In this document: positions 44,697 to 55,799 of the stretch, piece after piece
Layout: each line of letters begins with the position of its first letter
Position numbering within the stretch: the stretch's first letter is position 1
DNA from: Escarpia spicata
Lineage: Eukaryota; Annelida; Polychaeta; Sabellida; Siboglinidae
Assembly: GCA_963995525.1 (NCBI GenBank)
Contig: OZ023207.1
Location: 2,758,105-2,822,104 of the forward strand
DNA length: 64,000 bases
Reading direction: 5' to 3'
Notes under the pieces: generated by a model
What the model saw: only the letters and a program-made list of their open reading frames with translations
Told to the model about the DNA's origin: nothing
Database searches by the model: none
Made by a program: the position numbers and the translations under genes

Positions 44697-46035
44697 CACA
44701 TTGACGCATCACTAAACTGGAGACATGGCTGACGCATCACTAAACCGGAGACATGCATCACAAAACTAGAGATTTGGCTGACGCTTCCGTAAACTGGAGA
44801 CAGGCGTCACTGAACTGGAGATTTGGCTGATGCATCGCTAAACTGGAGACATACATCACTAAGCTGGAGATTTAGCGGATGCGTCACTAAACTGGAGACG
44901 TGCGTCATTAAACTGGATGTATGGCTGACGCGTCACTAAACTGGTGACACAAAACAGTTGACCTTCGGCTGAGAAGGAACTAGAAGCAACTGTTGCCAAA
45001 GGTACATGACATTCACCGAGTGTGTGTGTGAGTGAGTCCAGTGGACAGACACACGTCTCATGTAGGAGACCGCTGGTGACGACAGTCGACCCGACTGTGT
45101 GCAGTGCCTACTTTAATCTCTTCTGCATTTATTTGTGTTTGTGCAAATTAATCTCGACAAACATTGACATTGTGAAACATCAGAGAAAGACAGCATCAGG
45201 ATGTGTAGAGTGAGTCATACAGAGAAACTGGAAATAGCTGTCGCATTGGTGTAACTCACATTGGGTAACTGTCACATTGGTGTAACTGTCACATTGGTGT
45301 GGCTGTCACATTGGTGTGGCTGTCACATTAGTGTGGCTGTCACATTGGTGTGGCTGTCACATTGGTGTGGCTATCACATTGGTTTGGCTGTCACTTTGGT
45401 GTGGCTGTCACATTGGTGTATATGTCACATTGGTGTAACTGTCACATTGGTGTGGCTGTCACATTGGTGTATCTGTCATATTGGTGTGACTCACGCACCT
45501 CTACTGGGCGTTCACGTTCTTGTAAAGATTGTCCATTGTTGCCAGAGTTTGCTTGCTGTAGACAGTTACACATTGTGTAATCAATTACGTGTTTATTGTG
45601 TATTGCTGTAATCCATTACATGTTGGAGTAGCCATATATATGCATTGGTGTAATCAGTTACATGTTGGTGTAATCCGTTATGTGGGAGTGACATGTTATA
45701 TATTGATGTAATTTGTTACACATCAGTGTAACCAATTACATGTTGATGTACATTAACTCGTGTTAAAGGCTTAGTTTGACGATGTGGTCAGAACACTTTT
45801 TTAATGGCATTTATTCATTTACACGTCTCTCGATGTCGCTCTGACCCAAGGTTGGAGGTCACGACCTGTCATTTATAAGCTCCTGTCTGTCAGTGTTGTG
45901 TTGACAACTGGCACTAGTCAAGGAGCTGACAGAATGTGTCAAAATGTATACAACATCGCTATCTTCATGCATGCGTAATACTCAATGTAATATTCTATGT
46001 AAACATAACTTATTACCGCTGTTTGTACAAATAAA
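44697..46035 (+). other. MAP4K4/TNIK: 3' UTR of the kinase gene with polyadenylation signal
   Basis: Non-coding sequence after the stop. It includes degenerate repeats of AAACTGGAGACATGGCTGA (44700-44950), a 17-bp array (45255-45490) and ends near AATAAA at 46030-46035 followed by a GT-rich stretch (TGTTTTGTTATTTCTGTC). The extent is inferred from the first good hexamer with a downstream element; no transcript data were available. Confidence 0.6.
45255..45490. repeat. 17-bp minisatellite (TCACATTGGTGTGGCTG) in the 3' UTR
   Basis: About thirteen copies with GTAACTG and GTATATG variants. Confidence 0.93.
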
Positions 46036-46560
46036 CCTGTTTTGTTATTTCTGTCTTGTGATATGTTCAGCAGGGATTTCCTCTACCATAAATAATTGAC
46101 GGTGGACTGTAAAAGAAATGCTTTGTTAAATGGTTCTGAATTAGTTTGACGGTTTTTCCTCGTGTATAATGAAGGTCAAAATTGCCGACTCGGCAAACGT
46201 CTACAACACTATTGACACATTTGGCAGCGGTCTAACGTCTATAACACTATTGACACATTTGGTAGTGGTTTGACCCCCTCTACACCTCCAACTGACCCCC
46301 TACATACCTCCAACTTGACCCCCTACATACCTCCAACTGACCCCTACATACCTCCAACTGACCCCCGACATACCTTCAACTAACTGACCCCCCCTTCAGA
46401 CTTTCAACTGATCCCATTGAGACTTCCAACACACGAAGATGGGCAGTACACACCTATGGCATGGGTAAATATGGATGCCACAAAAATAGTTATAATAAAC
46501 CCCTAGCTACACCCCTGTCTGGCTAGACAGGGTGACTGCGGGTAACGCAACAGGCAAGTA
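46036..46560. other. Post-gene spacer with short CCTCCAACTGACCCCCTACA repeats
   Basis: Degenerate ~18-20-bp repeats at 46265-46410. Otherwise featureless. Confidence 0.6.
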
Positions 46561-46564
46561 CCTT

Positions 46565-47335
46565 CCAATGACAAAAGGTCAACACATGTCTTCACATGAA
46601 ACATGAGCATGTTATGAGTAACATCAGATGTCTTCCATGAAAGTAAACATGAACATGTCATAGTAACATCAGATGTCTTCACATGAAAATGAACATGTCG
46701 TAGTAATATGAGATGTCTTCACATGACAGTAAACACGAACATGTCACAGTAACATCAGATGTCTTCACATGAAAGTAAACATGGACATGTAGTAACATCA
46801 TGTCTTCACATGAAAGTAAACATGAACATGCCGTAGTAACATGAGATGTCTTCACATGAAAGTAAACATGAAAATGTAGTAACATCAGATGTCTTCACAT
46901 GAAAGTAAACATGAACATGTCCTAGTAACATCAGATGTCTTCACATGAAAGTAAACATGAACATGTCCTAGTAACATAAGATGTCTTCACATGAAAATGA
47001 ACATGTCCTAGTAACATGAGATGTCTTCACATGAAAGTAAACATGAACATGTCCTAGTAACATCAGATGTCTTCACATGAAAGTAAACATGATCATGTAG
47101 TAACATCAGACGTCTTCACATGAAAGTAAACATGAACATGTCCTAGTAACATCAGATGTCTTCACATGAAAGTAAACATGAACATGTAGTAACATCAGAT
47201 GTCTTCACATGAAAGTGAACATGAACATGTCGTAGTAACATCAGATGTCTTCACAAGATAGTAAACATGAACATGTCGTAGTAACATCAGATGTCTTCAC
47301 AAGATAGTAAACATGAACATGTCATGAGTAACATG
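46565..47335. repeat. 46-bp minisatellite, ~16 copies
   Basis: Unit GTAGTAACATCAGATGTCTT, CACATGAAAGTAAACATGAA, CATGTC. Confidence 0.95.
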
Positions 47336-47549
47336 AGTAAATATACATGTCGACTGTCGAGTATCATCATAGTTGTCTATACACTACTACTACTAAAAAT
47401 AAATTACCCTGGTAATTTTGATATCACAGTTTCCTCTAACAGTGGTACATATAATAAAACATAACATAAAACAAAATATATGAACACAGGTGTCCTTGAG
47501 AAGTAATCACACAAAGTAAACAAAACTACCAAATTATAATTATGCCTCT

Positions 47550-47730
47550 TAAGTAGCGCAGTATCCAGTCCTTAGGGTTTCTCAAATGTTTTACATTTTA
47601 TTTACTGGCAGACCTGCTCAATCGAACACCATCACAACTTCTATGGGAAGCATTCAGCCATGATGAAATTACTGTGCAAACACTACTTGTATACAAATAT
47701 CCACCACTGACTATAGACAGATACTCACCA
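47550..47730 (-). mobile_element. SINE fragment (3' part)
   Basis: The reverse complement carries the same TATTTGTATACAAGTAG, GCTGAATGCTTCCCATAGAA and GGACTGGATACTGCGCTAC blocks as the other SINEs. Lies next to the 24-bp array. Confidence 0.82.
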
Positions 47731-47744
47731 TTACACAACCAGCA

Positions 47745-48215
47745 CACAGTGACTTGACTGGATCGCTAGTCAACGACCTGACTGGATCGCTAGTCAACGA
47801 CCTGACTGGATCGCTAGTCAACGACCTGACTGGATTGCTAGTCAACGACCTGACTGGATCGCTAGTCAACCACTTGACTGGATCCCTAGTCAACGACCTG
47901 ACTGGATCGCTAGTCAACGACCTGACTGGATCGCTAGTCAACGACCTGACTGGATCGCTAGTCAACGACCTGACTGGATCGCTAGTCAACGACTTGACTG
48001 GATCGCTAGTCAACGACCTGACTGGATCACTAGTCAAACACTTGACTGGATCACTAGTCAACGACCTGACTGGATCACTAGTCAACGACCTGACTGGATC
48101 ACTAGTCAACGACCTGACTGGATCACTAGTCAACGACCTGACTGGATCATTAGTCAACGACTTGACTGGATCATTAGTCAATGACGTGACAGGATCATTA
48201 GTCAATGATCTACGG
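47745..48215. repeat. 24-bp minisatellite (GACTGGATCGCTAGTCAACG ACCT), ~19 copies
   Basis: The 24-bp unit leaves an 8-residue period open on both strands. Units contain GACT..AGTC inverted halves. Located between the convergent genes. Confidence 0.95.
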
Positions 48216-48491
48216 GACACTATGCAGGGAATGTAGCAGAAGTGAACACAGTAAATGGAATGTCTCGCAGTCATCATGTCTCTATCTAGAAACACCAATA
48301 ATCAAACAAACGTGTTATATGATCACACTGCGTACAGTCCACGCAGTAAGAGGACCACTGTGGTCCCTGAGGACCACTGTGGTTCCTCGCACTTAGCACT
48401 GCTACCTTAGAAGTAACTACAATTTGTCCTGTCAGATGCGTGCTGCCAACTCTGATGAGAACCAACAAGTCCACCTATGAGAATGGTCCAC
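48216..48491. other. Region just past the GT32 stop
   Basis: Probable GT32 3' UTR (- strand). It includes a tandem palindromic motif GGACCACTGTGGTCC at 48353-48385. No polyadenylation signal was assigned with confidence. Confidence 0.4.
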
Positions 48492-48888
48492 CTATGAGAA
48501 TGGTCCAAACTTGAGTCTTGGTGTGTAGCAGTTGTCACTGGAGCGAGGGGAGGTGGGAGGTGTGCTGTGAGGCGTGTTCAGGTGACGTGTGACGAGGCGT
48601 GCTATGTCTGCCAGTAAGTCTAGAGGCTGACTCATGAAGCCTGCCATGTTCCAGTAGGTGTGCAACCAGTGGTGATCAGCGTATGAGACCGGGTCAAGGA
48701 CGTTCACAAACTTGTTGTCCACCAGATGGCGACAGACGCGTTGGGCGTCTGCGCTGAGTCTGTCTGGCGTCTGACACGTCTTCTTCAGGTACTTCAGCTG
48801 CATCGGGTCAAACCTCGCACTGAAGTACACAGGGGGCAGCACCGAGACGGTGTCTTCCGGCAGACGCGACGATGGCGCATTGAGGTAC
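48492..48888 (-). CDS. GT32-type glycosyltransferase, terminal exon
   Basis: After acceptor CTGTCCCCAG one base completes Arg, then 131 residues and a stop at 48492. The sequence includes YLNAPSSRLPEDTVSVLPP, VYFSARFD and YADHHWLHTYWNMAG. The HHW..TYW motif near the C-terminus is typical of this family. It is followed by a Pro/Ser tail. Phase is correct only if the base missing in exon 2 is allowed for. The gene converges on the kinase gene; its 3' UTR was not delimited. Confidence 0.82.
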
Positions 48889-49427
48889 CTGGGGACAGAC
48901 AGCTATTACAATATGGGGACCGATCACTACTATATCTACCGGTAGATCATTTATCATATTTCCTGATTCCTCGGTACAGACAACAGGGTATAAAGTTGAA
49001 GCCACTTTTAAAAATCATCAACAGTTTGAAATTTCAATTTAGAGTTTGACAAACCAGTATTTGTTACATTTTACAAAATAATTTTAACAATAAAAATAAA
49101 TTTTAACAAGTGCTCTGGTCACTGTGCAATATAATGTGTATTCAACATGGATTTTCAACAGTTATATGTATTCAATGAATAAAGAACGGAAGTTTTTCCA
49201 AATTTGCCAATATTTGCTAAAAATGGCGGCCATTTTTTTTTTTGCCATGGAGGTTTGGCTGAAAAAAGTTCAATATGTTTTTCTATACTTTGAGCAGAAA
49301 ATGGACTATTTGCATATAATGAAAAACATGCCTGGCCTTAAAAAGTAGACGTTCTGATAAGGGGACTGACGGAGCATACGTTGGAGATCTAGACAACTGT
49401 GGCTGGTCAGAGACTAAACTTCTTATA
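48889..49427 (-). other. GT32 intron 2, AT-rich part
   Basis: Unique, AT-rich, no feature seen. Confidence 0.5.
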
Positions 49428-49722
49428 CAGCGCAGTATTGAGTAAACAGGACTGCACTTCACTCCCTGGCAGACCAGTTCAATCATACACCATCACGACT
49501 TCTCTGGGAAGCATTCAGCCACACTGCAGTTAACGCGCGAAGAGTATTCATACACAAATATACACCACTGTCTATAGCCAGGTACTCATACAGCTAAGTG
49601 GACTGGAGGGACATAGAATGAACGAACTTGCTCAAGGTTTAAACACGGCCGAACAGGATTCGAACCCAAGTTCTCTTGGTCGAGAGACCGAAGCTCTAGC
49701 CACTGCACCACTACGACCCACC
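49428..49722 (-). mobile_element. tRNA-derived SINE, nearly full length
   Basis: The reverse complement begins TGGGTCGTAGTGGTGCAGTG, with GTGGCTAGAGCTTCGG (A box region) and GGGTTCGAATCC (B box), then the shared body and the GCGCTGTATAAGAAG end. Confidence 0.88.
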
Positions 49723-49854
49723 ATGTGACACCAGACCAGCTTCTCATTGGCAGGTGCAACAGCAGCCAGCAGTCAACTCACACACAACCTTCCATGTCTA
49801 GAATGCGTCTAGAATGCTGACTATGTCAAGGGAAACAATTGAAGGACTGAACAA

Positions 49855-50315
49855 ACATCCCAGGGACCTTGTCACTAACAAAACATCCCAGGGACCGTGT
49901 CACTCACAAACACCCCAGGTACCGTGTCACTAACAAACATCCCAGGGACCGTGTTACTAACAAACATCCCAGGGTACCGTGTCACTAACAAACATCCCAG
50001 GGACCGTGTCACTAACAAACATTCCAGGGACTGTGTCACTAACAAACATCCCGGGGACTGTGTCACTAACAAATATCCCAGGGTATCTTGTCACTAACAA
50101 ACATCACAGGGTACCGTGTCACTAACAAACATCACAGGGTACCGTGTCACTAACAAACATCACGGGGTACCGTGTCACTAACAAACATCACAAGGACTGT
50201 GTCACTAACAAACATCCCAGGGTACCGTGTCACCAACAAACATCCCAGGGACTGTGTCACTAACAAACATCCCAGGGACTGTGTCACTAACAAACATCAC
50301 AGGGACTGTCACTAA
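49855..50315. repeat. 27-bp minisatellite, ~17 copies
   Basis: Unit AAACATCCCAGGGACCGTGT plus CACTAAC, with GGGTACC and ATCACAGG variants. Confidence 0.94.
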
Positions 50316-50534
50316 TATTCTTATGAGATCATCAGCTCGATTTTGCTCTGTTCTGAAGATTTCTCTCCTTGACAGTGATCTTATGTACTGAAAGCACTCA
50401 ACACCAGGGGGTGCCACTGGTCTACTCTCGCCAGTGTGTCACAAAAATAGTGTCGTCAGAGATACGCTGTTGGCTTCCTGCTTTTGGGAAAGTTCCTTAA
50501 ATTTAACAACAGATTCTGTTTAATGATGGATTTG

Positions 50535-50655
50535 ATGCACGGCAACATGACACATGGCACGACGCACGACAGCATGACACACAACATGACACATGGCACA
50601 ATGCACGACAGCATGACACACAACATGACACATGACAGTGTGACACACGACAACT
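50535..50655. repeat. Short repeat of ACATGACACATGGCACGA
   Basis: Three to four imperfect units in GT32 intron 2. Confidence 0.8.
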
Positions 50656-50706
50656 TGTCATTTTGATAAAACCCTAGTGGTTATTTTGGATTTTACATTA
50701 AAACCA

Positions 50707-51258
50707 TTAAAGAGACGTAGTAATACTAGTATGTTCTCCTACCCGGAATTAGCAGGCTTAATAATTCGTAACAGGAAGTCTGCTGCGTTGAATGTGGGAA
50801 GATTGAACACCAAAGGGTATTGCAATTAACTCGGCCATATCACCAATAAAGTTAGTTTTGAAACTATGTTTATTACTTGAACGAGATCCTGTAGTCGTAC
50901 CTTCAAACTGCCACCATTCTTATGGACTTAATAAAGACAATCTGGCAGCCACTACAGCTTAGTTATAGTCTTGAAATGGCAAAACAGACAACCTTTTTCA
51001 CAACAATGTGTTCACTTAGCGTTATCAATTATTCGATGTGATCAGGGTAGCAAAATAAACAAATTAAACCAGGTGTGGACCAACACGACCAGTCGATGGC
51101 TGCATATATGCGGCAAAATATAGACGCTGCAAAATAAAGACGCTGCATAGCACATACGTGTGTTGGGCATTTTTGGCTCGATTGTGCAGTAGAGTTAAGA
51201 ACATTATAATCTTATTAATTAACAGATAATAAACTAGGAACAGACTACGTCCTTTTAA
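50707..51258. mobile_element. TTAA-flanked MITE, longer relative (552 bp)
   Basis: TTAA/AGAGACGTAGTAATAC at left and CTACGTCCTT/TTAA at right; the body aligns with 17463-17802 over both ends. An extra ~210 bp in the middle-right (about 50985-51190) is absent from the shorter copy, so one is a deletion derivative. Confidence 0.78.
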
Positions 51259-51297
51259 CAGAGGACGACAGGAAATACGGTCTGCACCCACCTGTGG

Positions 51298-51644
51298 CAG
51301 GGGCTTATCCAGAGACATGTCTGCCTGTCTTCAAGACTGGCAGATGACTGGCTAAGAAAGGAGATTACAACTGATATCACCTGTGGAATTTCGAGAGAGC
51401 CAGCTGGCCACTAGATTAACTAATAGTTCCAAGTCTAGGGGCCCACATTAATTACTATCATTTCCACAACTGGCAGTGGAACAAATCAGATGGATCAGTA
51501 TTAAAAGCACACTGGTTGGTCATTGACAAACAAAACTGGTCAATAATGGCTGTGATTGACTTCCATGCAAGCAGTGTGCGTGCTAAAAGGCACATATTTG
51601 ATTAATTCAAGACTGGCAAGAAATAATTTCTGGCTAAGGGCCTG
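51298..51644 (+). mobile_element. hAT-type MITE copy adjacent to the GT32 exon 2 donor
   Basis: Ends CAGGGGCTTATCCAGAGAC and, inward from the right, CAGGCCCTTAGCCAGAAAT; body matches 21812-22176 in opposite orientation. It ends 12 nt from the exon 2 donor (exon edge 51657). Flanking duplication is not clean. Confidence 0.85.
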
Positions 51645-51656
51645 GTGTGGACCAAC

Positions 51657-51940
51657 CTTCGGAGGACTGAGTCGATGAGGAAGGGACCGGTTTGGTCGAG
51701 GACCGCGCCGTCAGATCCCCTCGCCTTCTCACGTCACGGAAGTATGGGTGGTGTGGTCGACACGCCATCAGACAGTTGATGACGTTGGTGGGCGGTGCAC
51801 GGCGCTGCACCACGTACGTGTGGGCGTGGTTCTCCTCCGTCAAAATACACACGTGACGCAGGGTGGCATTGTCCACAGGGCGAACACACTCCATGTCAAG
51901 GTCAGCATACAGCCCCCCATGGGCATACAGCACAAAGTAC
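51657..51940 (-). CDS. GT32-type glycosyltransferase, exon 2 with DxD motif and apparent frameshift
   Basis: After acceptor CTTGCCCAG, one base completes Arg, then YFVLYAHGGLYADLDMECV follows: the GGLYADLD block holds the metal/nucleotide-sugar DxD motif. The text continues RPVDNATLRH and CRPHHPYFRDV. After a run of four C (+ strand 51717-51720) the conserved text switches frame to DGAVLDQTGPFLIDSVLR, where TGPF is the expected GT32 motif. Exon lengths 488+284+397 total 1169, one base short of a multiple of 3. This is either a 1-base deletion (pseudogene or allele) or a sequence error in the homopolymer. The donor GAAG/gttggt is non-ideal. Confidence 0.85.
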
Positions 51941-51964
51941 CTGGGCAAGTCAAGGAAAGGTCTT

Positions 51965-52605
51965 ATATAAGGCAGTAGCCAGTAGAGTGTACGCTGAGGC
52001 TCTATAAGGCAGTAGCCAGTAGGGTGTACCCTGAGGCTCTATAAGGCAGTAGGGTGTACCCTGAGGCTCTATAAGGCAGTAGCCAGTAGGGTGTACCCTA
52101 AGGCTCTATAAGGCAGTAGCCAGTAGGGTGTACCCTGAGGCTCTATAAGGCAGTAGGGTGTACCCTGAGGCTCTATAAGGCAGTAGCCAGTAGGGTGTAC
52201 CCTAAGGCTCTATAAGGCAGTAGGGTGTACCCTGAGGCTCTATAAGGCAGTAGCCAGTAGGGTGTACCCTAAGGCTCTATAAGGCAGTAGCCAGTAGGGT
52301 GTACCCTGAGGCTCTATAAGGCAGTAGGGTGTACCCTGAGGCTCTATAAGGCAGTAGCCAGTAGGGTGTACCCTGAGGCTCTATAAGGCAGTAGCCAGTA
52401 GGGTGTACCCTAAGGCTCTATAAGGCAGTAGCCAGTAGGGTGTACCCTAAGGCTCTATAAGGCAGTAGCCAGTAGGGTGTACCCTGAGGCTCTATAAGGC
52501 AGTAGGGTGTACCCTGAGGCTCTATAAGGCAGTAGCCAGTAGGGTGTACCCTGAGACTCTATAAGGCAGTAGCCAGTAGTGTGTACCCTGAGGCTCTATA
52601 AGGTC
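51965..52605. repeat. 37/27-bp alternating minisatellite
   Basis: Unit ATAAGGCAGTAGCCAGTAGG plus GTGTACCCTGAGGCTCT. A 10-bp shorter form lacking AGCCAGTAGG recurs in a patterned order among full units, about 18 units in all. In GT32 intron 1 just upstream of exon 2. Confidence 0.94.
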
Positions 52606-52769
52606 TATGAACCGTATATTTTATATGGTATACGTTTTTTTGTTATATATGCAAAATTCTGCTATCGTCCACGCAATCAATGGTTTGAAGCATAATTAAC
52701 TTCACAAATGAAGAACCCATTTTGCACAGAAGGCATTATCTAAAAAAAGGAAGGACGAATCTTAGGCGT

Positions 52770-53590
52770 ATTTAGCATTGTTACACGCGGTAGGCAAACG
52801 CGGCACCATTACACGCGGTAGGCGAACGCAACACCGTAACACGCAGTAGGCGAACGCAACACCGTTACACGCGGTAGGCGAACGCGACACCGTTACACGC
52901 AGTAGGCGAACGCGACACCGTTACACACAGTAGGCGAACGCGACACTGTTACACGTGGTAGGCGAACGCAACACTGTTACATGCGGTAGGTGTACGCGGC
53001 ACCATTACACACGATAGGCGAACACGACACCATTACACGCGGTAGGCGAACGCGGCATCGTTACACGCGGTAGGCGAACGCGACACCATTACACGCAGTA
53101 GGCAAATGCGGTACCGTTACATGCGGTAGGCGAATGCGGCACTGTTACACGCGGTAGGCGAATGCGGCACCGTTACACGCAGTAGGCAAACGCGACACCG
53201 TTACACGTGGTAGGCGAACGTGACACCATTACACGCAGTAGGCGTACGCGGAACCGTTACACACAGTAGGCAAATTTACACACGGTAGGCGAACGCGACA
53301 CTGTCACACGCGGTAGGCGAACGCGGCACCGTTACACCCGGTAGGCGAACGCAGCACCGTTACATGCGGTAGGCGAACGCGGCACCGTTACATGCGGTAG
53401 GCGAACGCGGCACTGTTACACGCAGTAGGCGAATGCAGGCACCGTTAATGCAAACGTGGCATTGTTACACCTGGTAGGCAAACGTGGCAGCGTTACACAC
53501 AGTAGGCATGCATAGCACTGTTACACATAGTAGGCGTATTTAGAGTTGTTACACACAGTAGCCGTATGTAGCATTGTTACAGTACGTAGC
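52770..53590. repeat. 28-bp CpG-rich minisatellite, ~29 copies
   Basis: Unit TTACACGCGGTAGGCGAACG plus CGACACCG. Strong CG to TG/CA decay among copies suggests methylated CpGs. Later units drift to CATTGTTACAGTTCGTAGCC. Confidence 0.93.
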
Positions 53591-53799
53591 CCATTGTTAT
53601 AGTTCGTAGCCCATTGTTACAGTTCGTAGCCCATTCGTTGTTTGGTTGTCGGCTAGTTGCAACAACAAGGGCGGTGCACAGCACTTTCTTAGATTTAGAT
53701 TGATATTATGTGACTTTTACGTTGTTTGGGGACATTTAAGCATTGTTAGTTGAAGACATATATAATACATACCATATGGAACAGCGGTTTCACTGAATG

Positions 53800-54470
53800 A
53801 AAAAACCGGTTTGAAAATCGTATAAAAAAATGGTCCAAGTGGCCCTGAAAGCCTTTGAACTAATACGTCTATATGTGACCCCGGCTGACCAAATGAGTGA
53901 TAAGTCGGAAAAATTGTGCCATTGTTTTCTTACATCCTTGTAAAGATTTGGTAGGGTGCTTTGCAGTTTCAAAAAATATGACTGCTACAAAAATTGGCAA
54001 AGTTATGGAGCACTGAACATGGGTAGGGATCAAAAAGTGAAAATGAAGAAAACGGCAGTTGAAGTTTTACATTATATATGCCAATGGATTGCATGGAAAT
54101 ATTACATGCACAACATTCAAATGTGGCACACAGTATGTAATATGTGTTATGTTGTAATGATACACTGGAAATACAAATGTGCTGCTACAAAGACTTATCA
54201 AGTTATGCCAGATGATGTCTTCATGTGTAAAACTAAGAGGACAGATTATTTGAGAGCAAAAGGTAGACTCACTGTTTGACACAGGTCTTAAACCTACAGG
54301 CAACTGTCCAGTTTAACAGGGGTCTAGTGGCTTAATGCTGTCTGTTGACACAAGCTACTGCCAGTGACCAATTACACATTAGTCACAGTTTCCATCAAAC
54401 AATAGCAGGCAGATAATGTTAGCTCCACAGCTGGGTGTAATACACAACCAGAGCCACCACTGATTCATGG
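53800..54470 (-). mobile_element. Dispersed repeat copy, inverted relative to 2095-2790
   Basis: The reverse complement shares long near-identical stretches with 2095-2790, including the GTCACATATAGACGTATTAG and CAGTGTATCATTACAACATA regions, and with 1130-1260. It has an uninterrupted junction where the 2.1-kb copy carries an insert. Short open frames inside look like non-functional shadows. Confidence 0.7.
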
Positions 54471-54599
54471 TCAAGTAGATTAGCTCAATGCACCAACTAA
54501 GACAATACACAACACTGTGAGTGACAGTGTCCAGAGTGAGGCCTAAGCAGTGTTCTCATTGCTGAATAGATCAATTAAACCTGCCAAGTGGGTGACATT

Positions 54600-54795
54600 C
54601 TGCACAAGTGTTCATTAATCCTTAGTGATTGTTCAGAACACCAAACTGACCACATACCTAAACAAAGCGAATGTAATAGGTGAAGAACAGGCAGTGTTCA
54701 AATAGGGGTATTGGTTGAATTGTATTTGTCTCAACGCAAAAGGCTTTATTGTGCCTTCATCGATTATAAGAAAGCATTTGATTTAGTAGACCGGT
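54600..54795 (+). pseudogene. Decayed LINE reverse-transcriptase fragment
   Basis: The + strand reads LTTYLNKANVIGEEQAVF, then a stop and frame change with material lost, then LVELYLSQRKRLYCAFIDY and KKAFDLVDR. The YCAFIDYKKAFD block is RT motif A with its catalytic Asp. It belongs to a non-LTR element family but is a short relic with a stop and an internal deletion. It abuts the 3' end of a SINE on the other strand. Confidence 0.8.
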
Positions 54796-55052
54796 TCTGG
54801 CAGATCTGTTCAATCGAACACCATCTCGACTTCTATGGGAAGCATTCAGCCACGTTGCAATTAATACGTAAAGACTATTAGTACACAAATATCCACCATT
54901 GTCTATAGCCAGATACTCATTTATACATCTGAGTGAATTGGAGCAACGTAGAGTGAACTTGCCCAAGGTTCGACACCGCTGCACAGGGTTCGAACCCGGG
55001 TTCTCTCGATTGAAAGTCCGATGCTCTAGCCACTGTGCCACTGCGTTCCACA
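54792..55052 (-). mobile_element. tRNA-derived SINE, best-preserved head
   Basis: The reverse complement starts GTGGAACGCAGTGGCACAGT, then GGCTAGAGCATCGGAC (A box) and GGGTTCGAACCCT (B box, matching GTTCGAACC), then the common body. Its 3' end abuts the LINE relic at 54795. Confidence 0.9.
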
Positions 55053-55160
55053 ACCAACCAACAAAAGGGGTAGTTTAACATTTAACAAGTCATCTCATGT
55101 ATTTTACTTACTTTTTATCTTTTTAATCTTAATCTAATACTTTTACCAGGACACACACAA

Positions 55161-55192
<32 letters not shown>

Positions 55193-55469
55193 TATACACC
55201 GTATTGATCCTATTTAATGTCAAATGTTGCGTTCCAATAAGCATACACGGGTGTGCACCCATTTCCTTTGTTTCCTGTGGTTCCTGGGTACAGCCGTCCC
55301 AGCAGCTGTGACTGACAAGTGATTTATGCAGCCCACAGATGAGCAACAGGACACCAGTTCACTGTAAAGTCTCATCATTTACGTGGACTTTTCATTATTT
55401 TGTCATCTCTGAGCTTTGTCAAATCTAGTGTGACATTGGTAGAAACAATGACGCATTCAACAGTCAAGG
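55053..55469 (-). other. GT32 intron 1, with AT microsatellite at 55160-55196
   Basis: ATATAT run, otherwise no feature. Confidence 0.6.
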
Positions 55470-55795
55470 TTGGCATTGGAGACTTCAACTGATAATGCAG
55501 GTGGAAATTAGAGGGGGGCCAGCTGGCCTCTAGATTAAGTAATAGTTCCAAGTCTAGGGGCCCATATTAATGACTATCATTGACACAACTGGCAGTGAAA
55601 CAAATCAAGTGGATCAGCATTAATTTAAAAAATGTCCCAAATGACGCAGGTTTGTCATTGAAAAAAGCTAAACTGGCCAATAATGGCTGTGATTGACGTG
55701 AATGGCCTCCACACAAGCTGTTCACGTGCTAACAGGCACACTTTTGATTAATTCAACACACAAAATTATTTCTTACTAGAACATACACGGTATGA
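55470..55795 (+). mobile_element. hAT-type MITE, degraded copy
   Basis: Shares CCAGCTGGCC, TAATAGTTCCAAGTCTAGGG, AACTGGCAGTGAAACAAATC and CCAATAATGGCTGTGATTGA with the copies at 51298 and 21812. Termini are decayed. Confidence 0.78.
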
Positions 55796-55799
55796 AGTA

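Larger units (their letters stand above)
8080..46035 (+). other. MAP4K4/TNIK: Gene span: misshapen/TNIK/MINK1/MAP4K4-type Ste20 kinase, 3' part
   Basis: Twelve exons (8080-8302, 14014-14138, 14839-15160, 17855-17920, 22530-22675, 23524-23587, 24075-24175, 24363-24512, 41852-41930, 43564-43644, 44248-44387, 44613-44696) sum to 1581 nt and join without a phase conflict into 526 residues plus stop. The joined C-terminus shows the family hallmarks: [13 protein letters not shown] before the CNH domain, [83 protein letters not shown] and a terminal NW. In this family an N-terminal Ste20 kinase domain signals to JNK, TNIK also to Wnt/TCF, and the CNH domain binds small GTPases and other partners. 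The kinase domain is not in the window. The three vertebrate paralogues cannot be told apart here; an invertebrate is expected to have one msn-like gene. Confidence 0.95.

Noticed and set aside
47590..47605. Polyadenylation signal for GT32 (AAATAAAA on - strand)
   Set aside because: Lies inside a SINE fragment beyond the 24-bp array; position plausible but unsupported.
49124..49348. 74-codon frame
   Set aside because: AT-rich intron sequence, no similarity or codon pattern.
51634..51735. Reading exon 2 of GT32 straight through as LTARSSTKPVPSSSTQ
   Set aside because: The other frame gives the family motif TGPFLIDSVLR, so the straight reading is post-frameshift.
54960..55052. A tRNA gene
   Set aside because: A and B boxes are present but no cloverleaf was found; the sequence continues into a SINE body shared by five copies.
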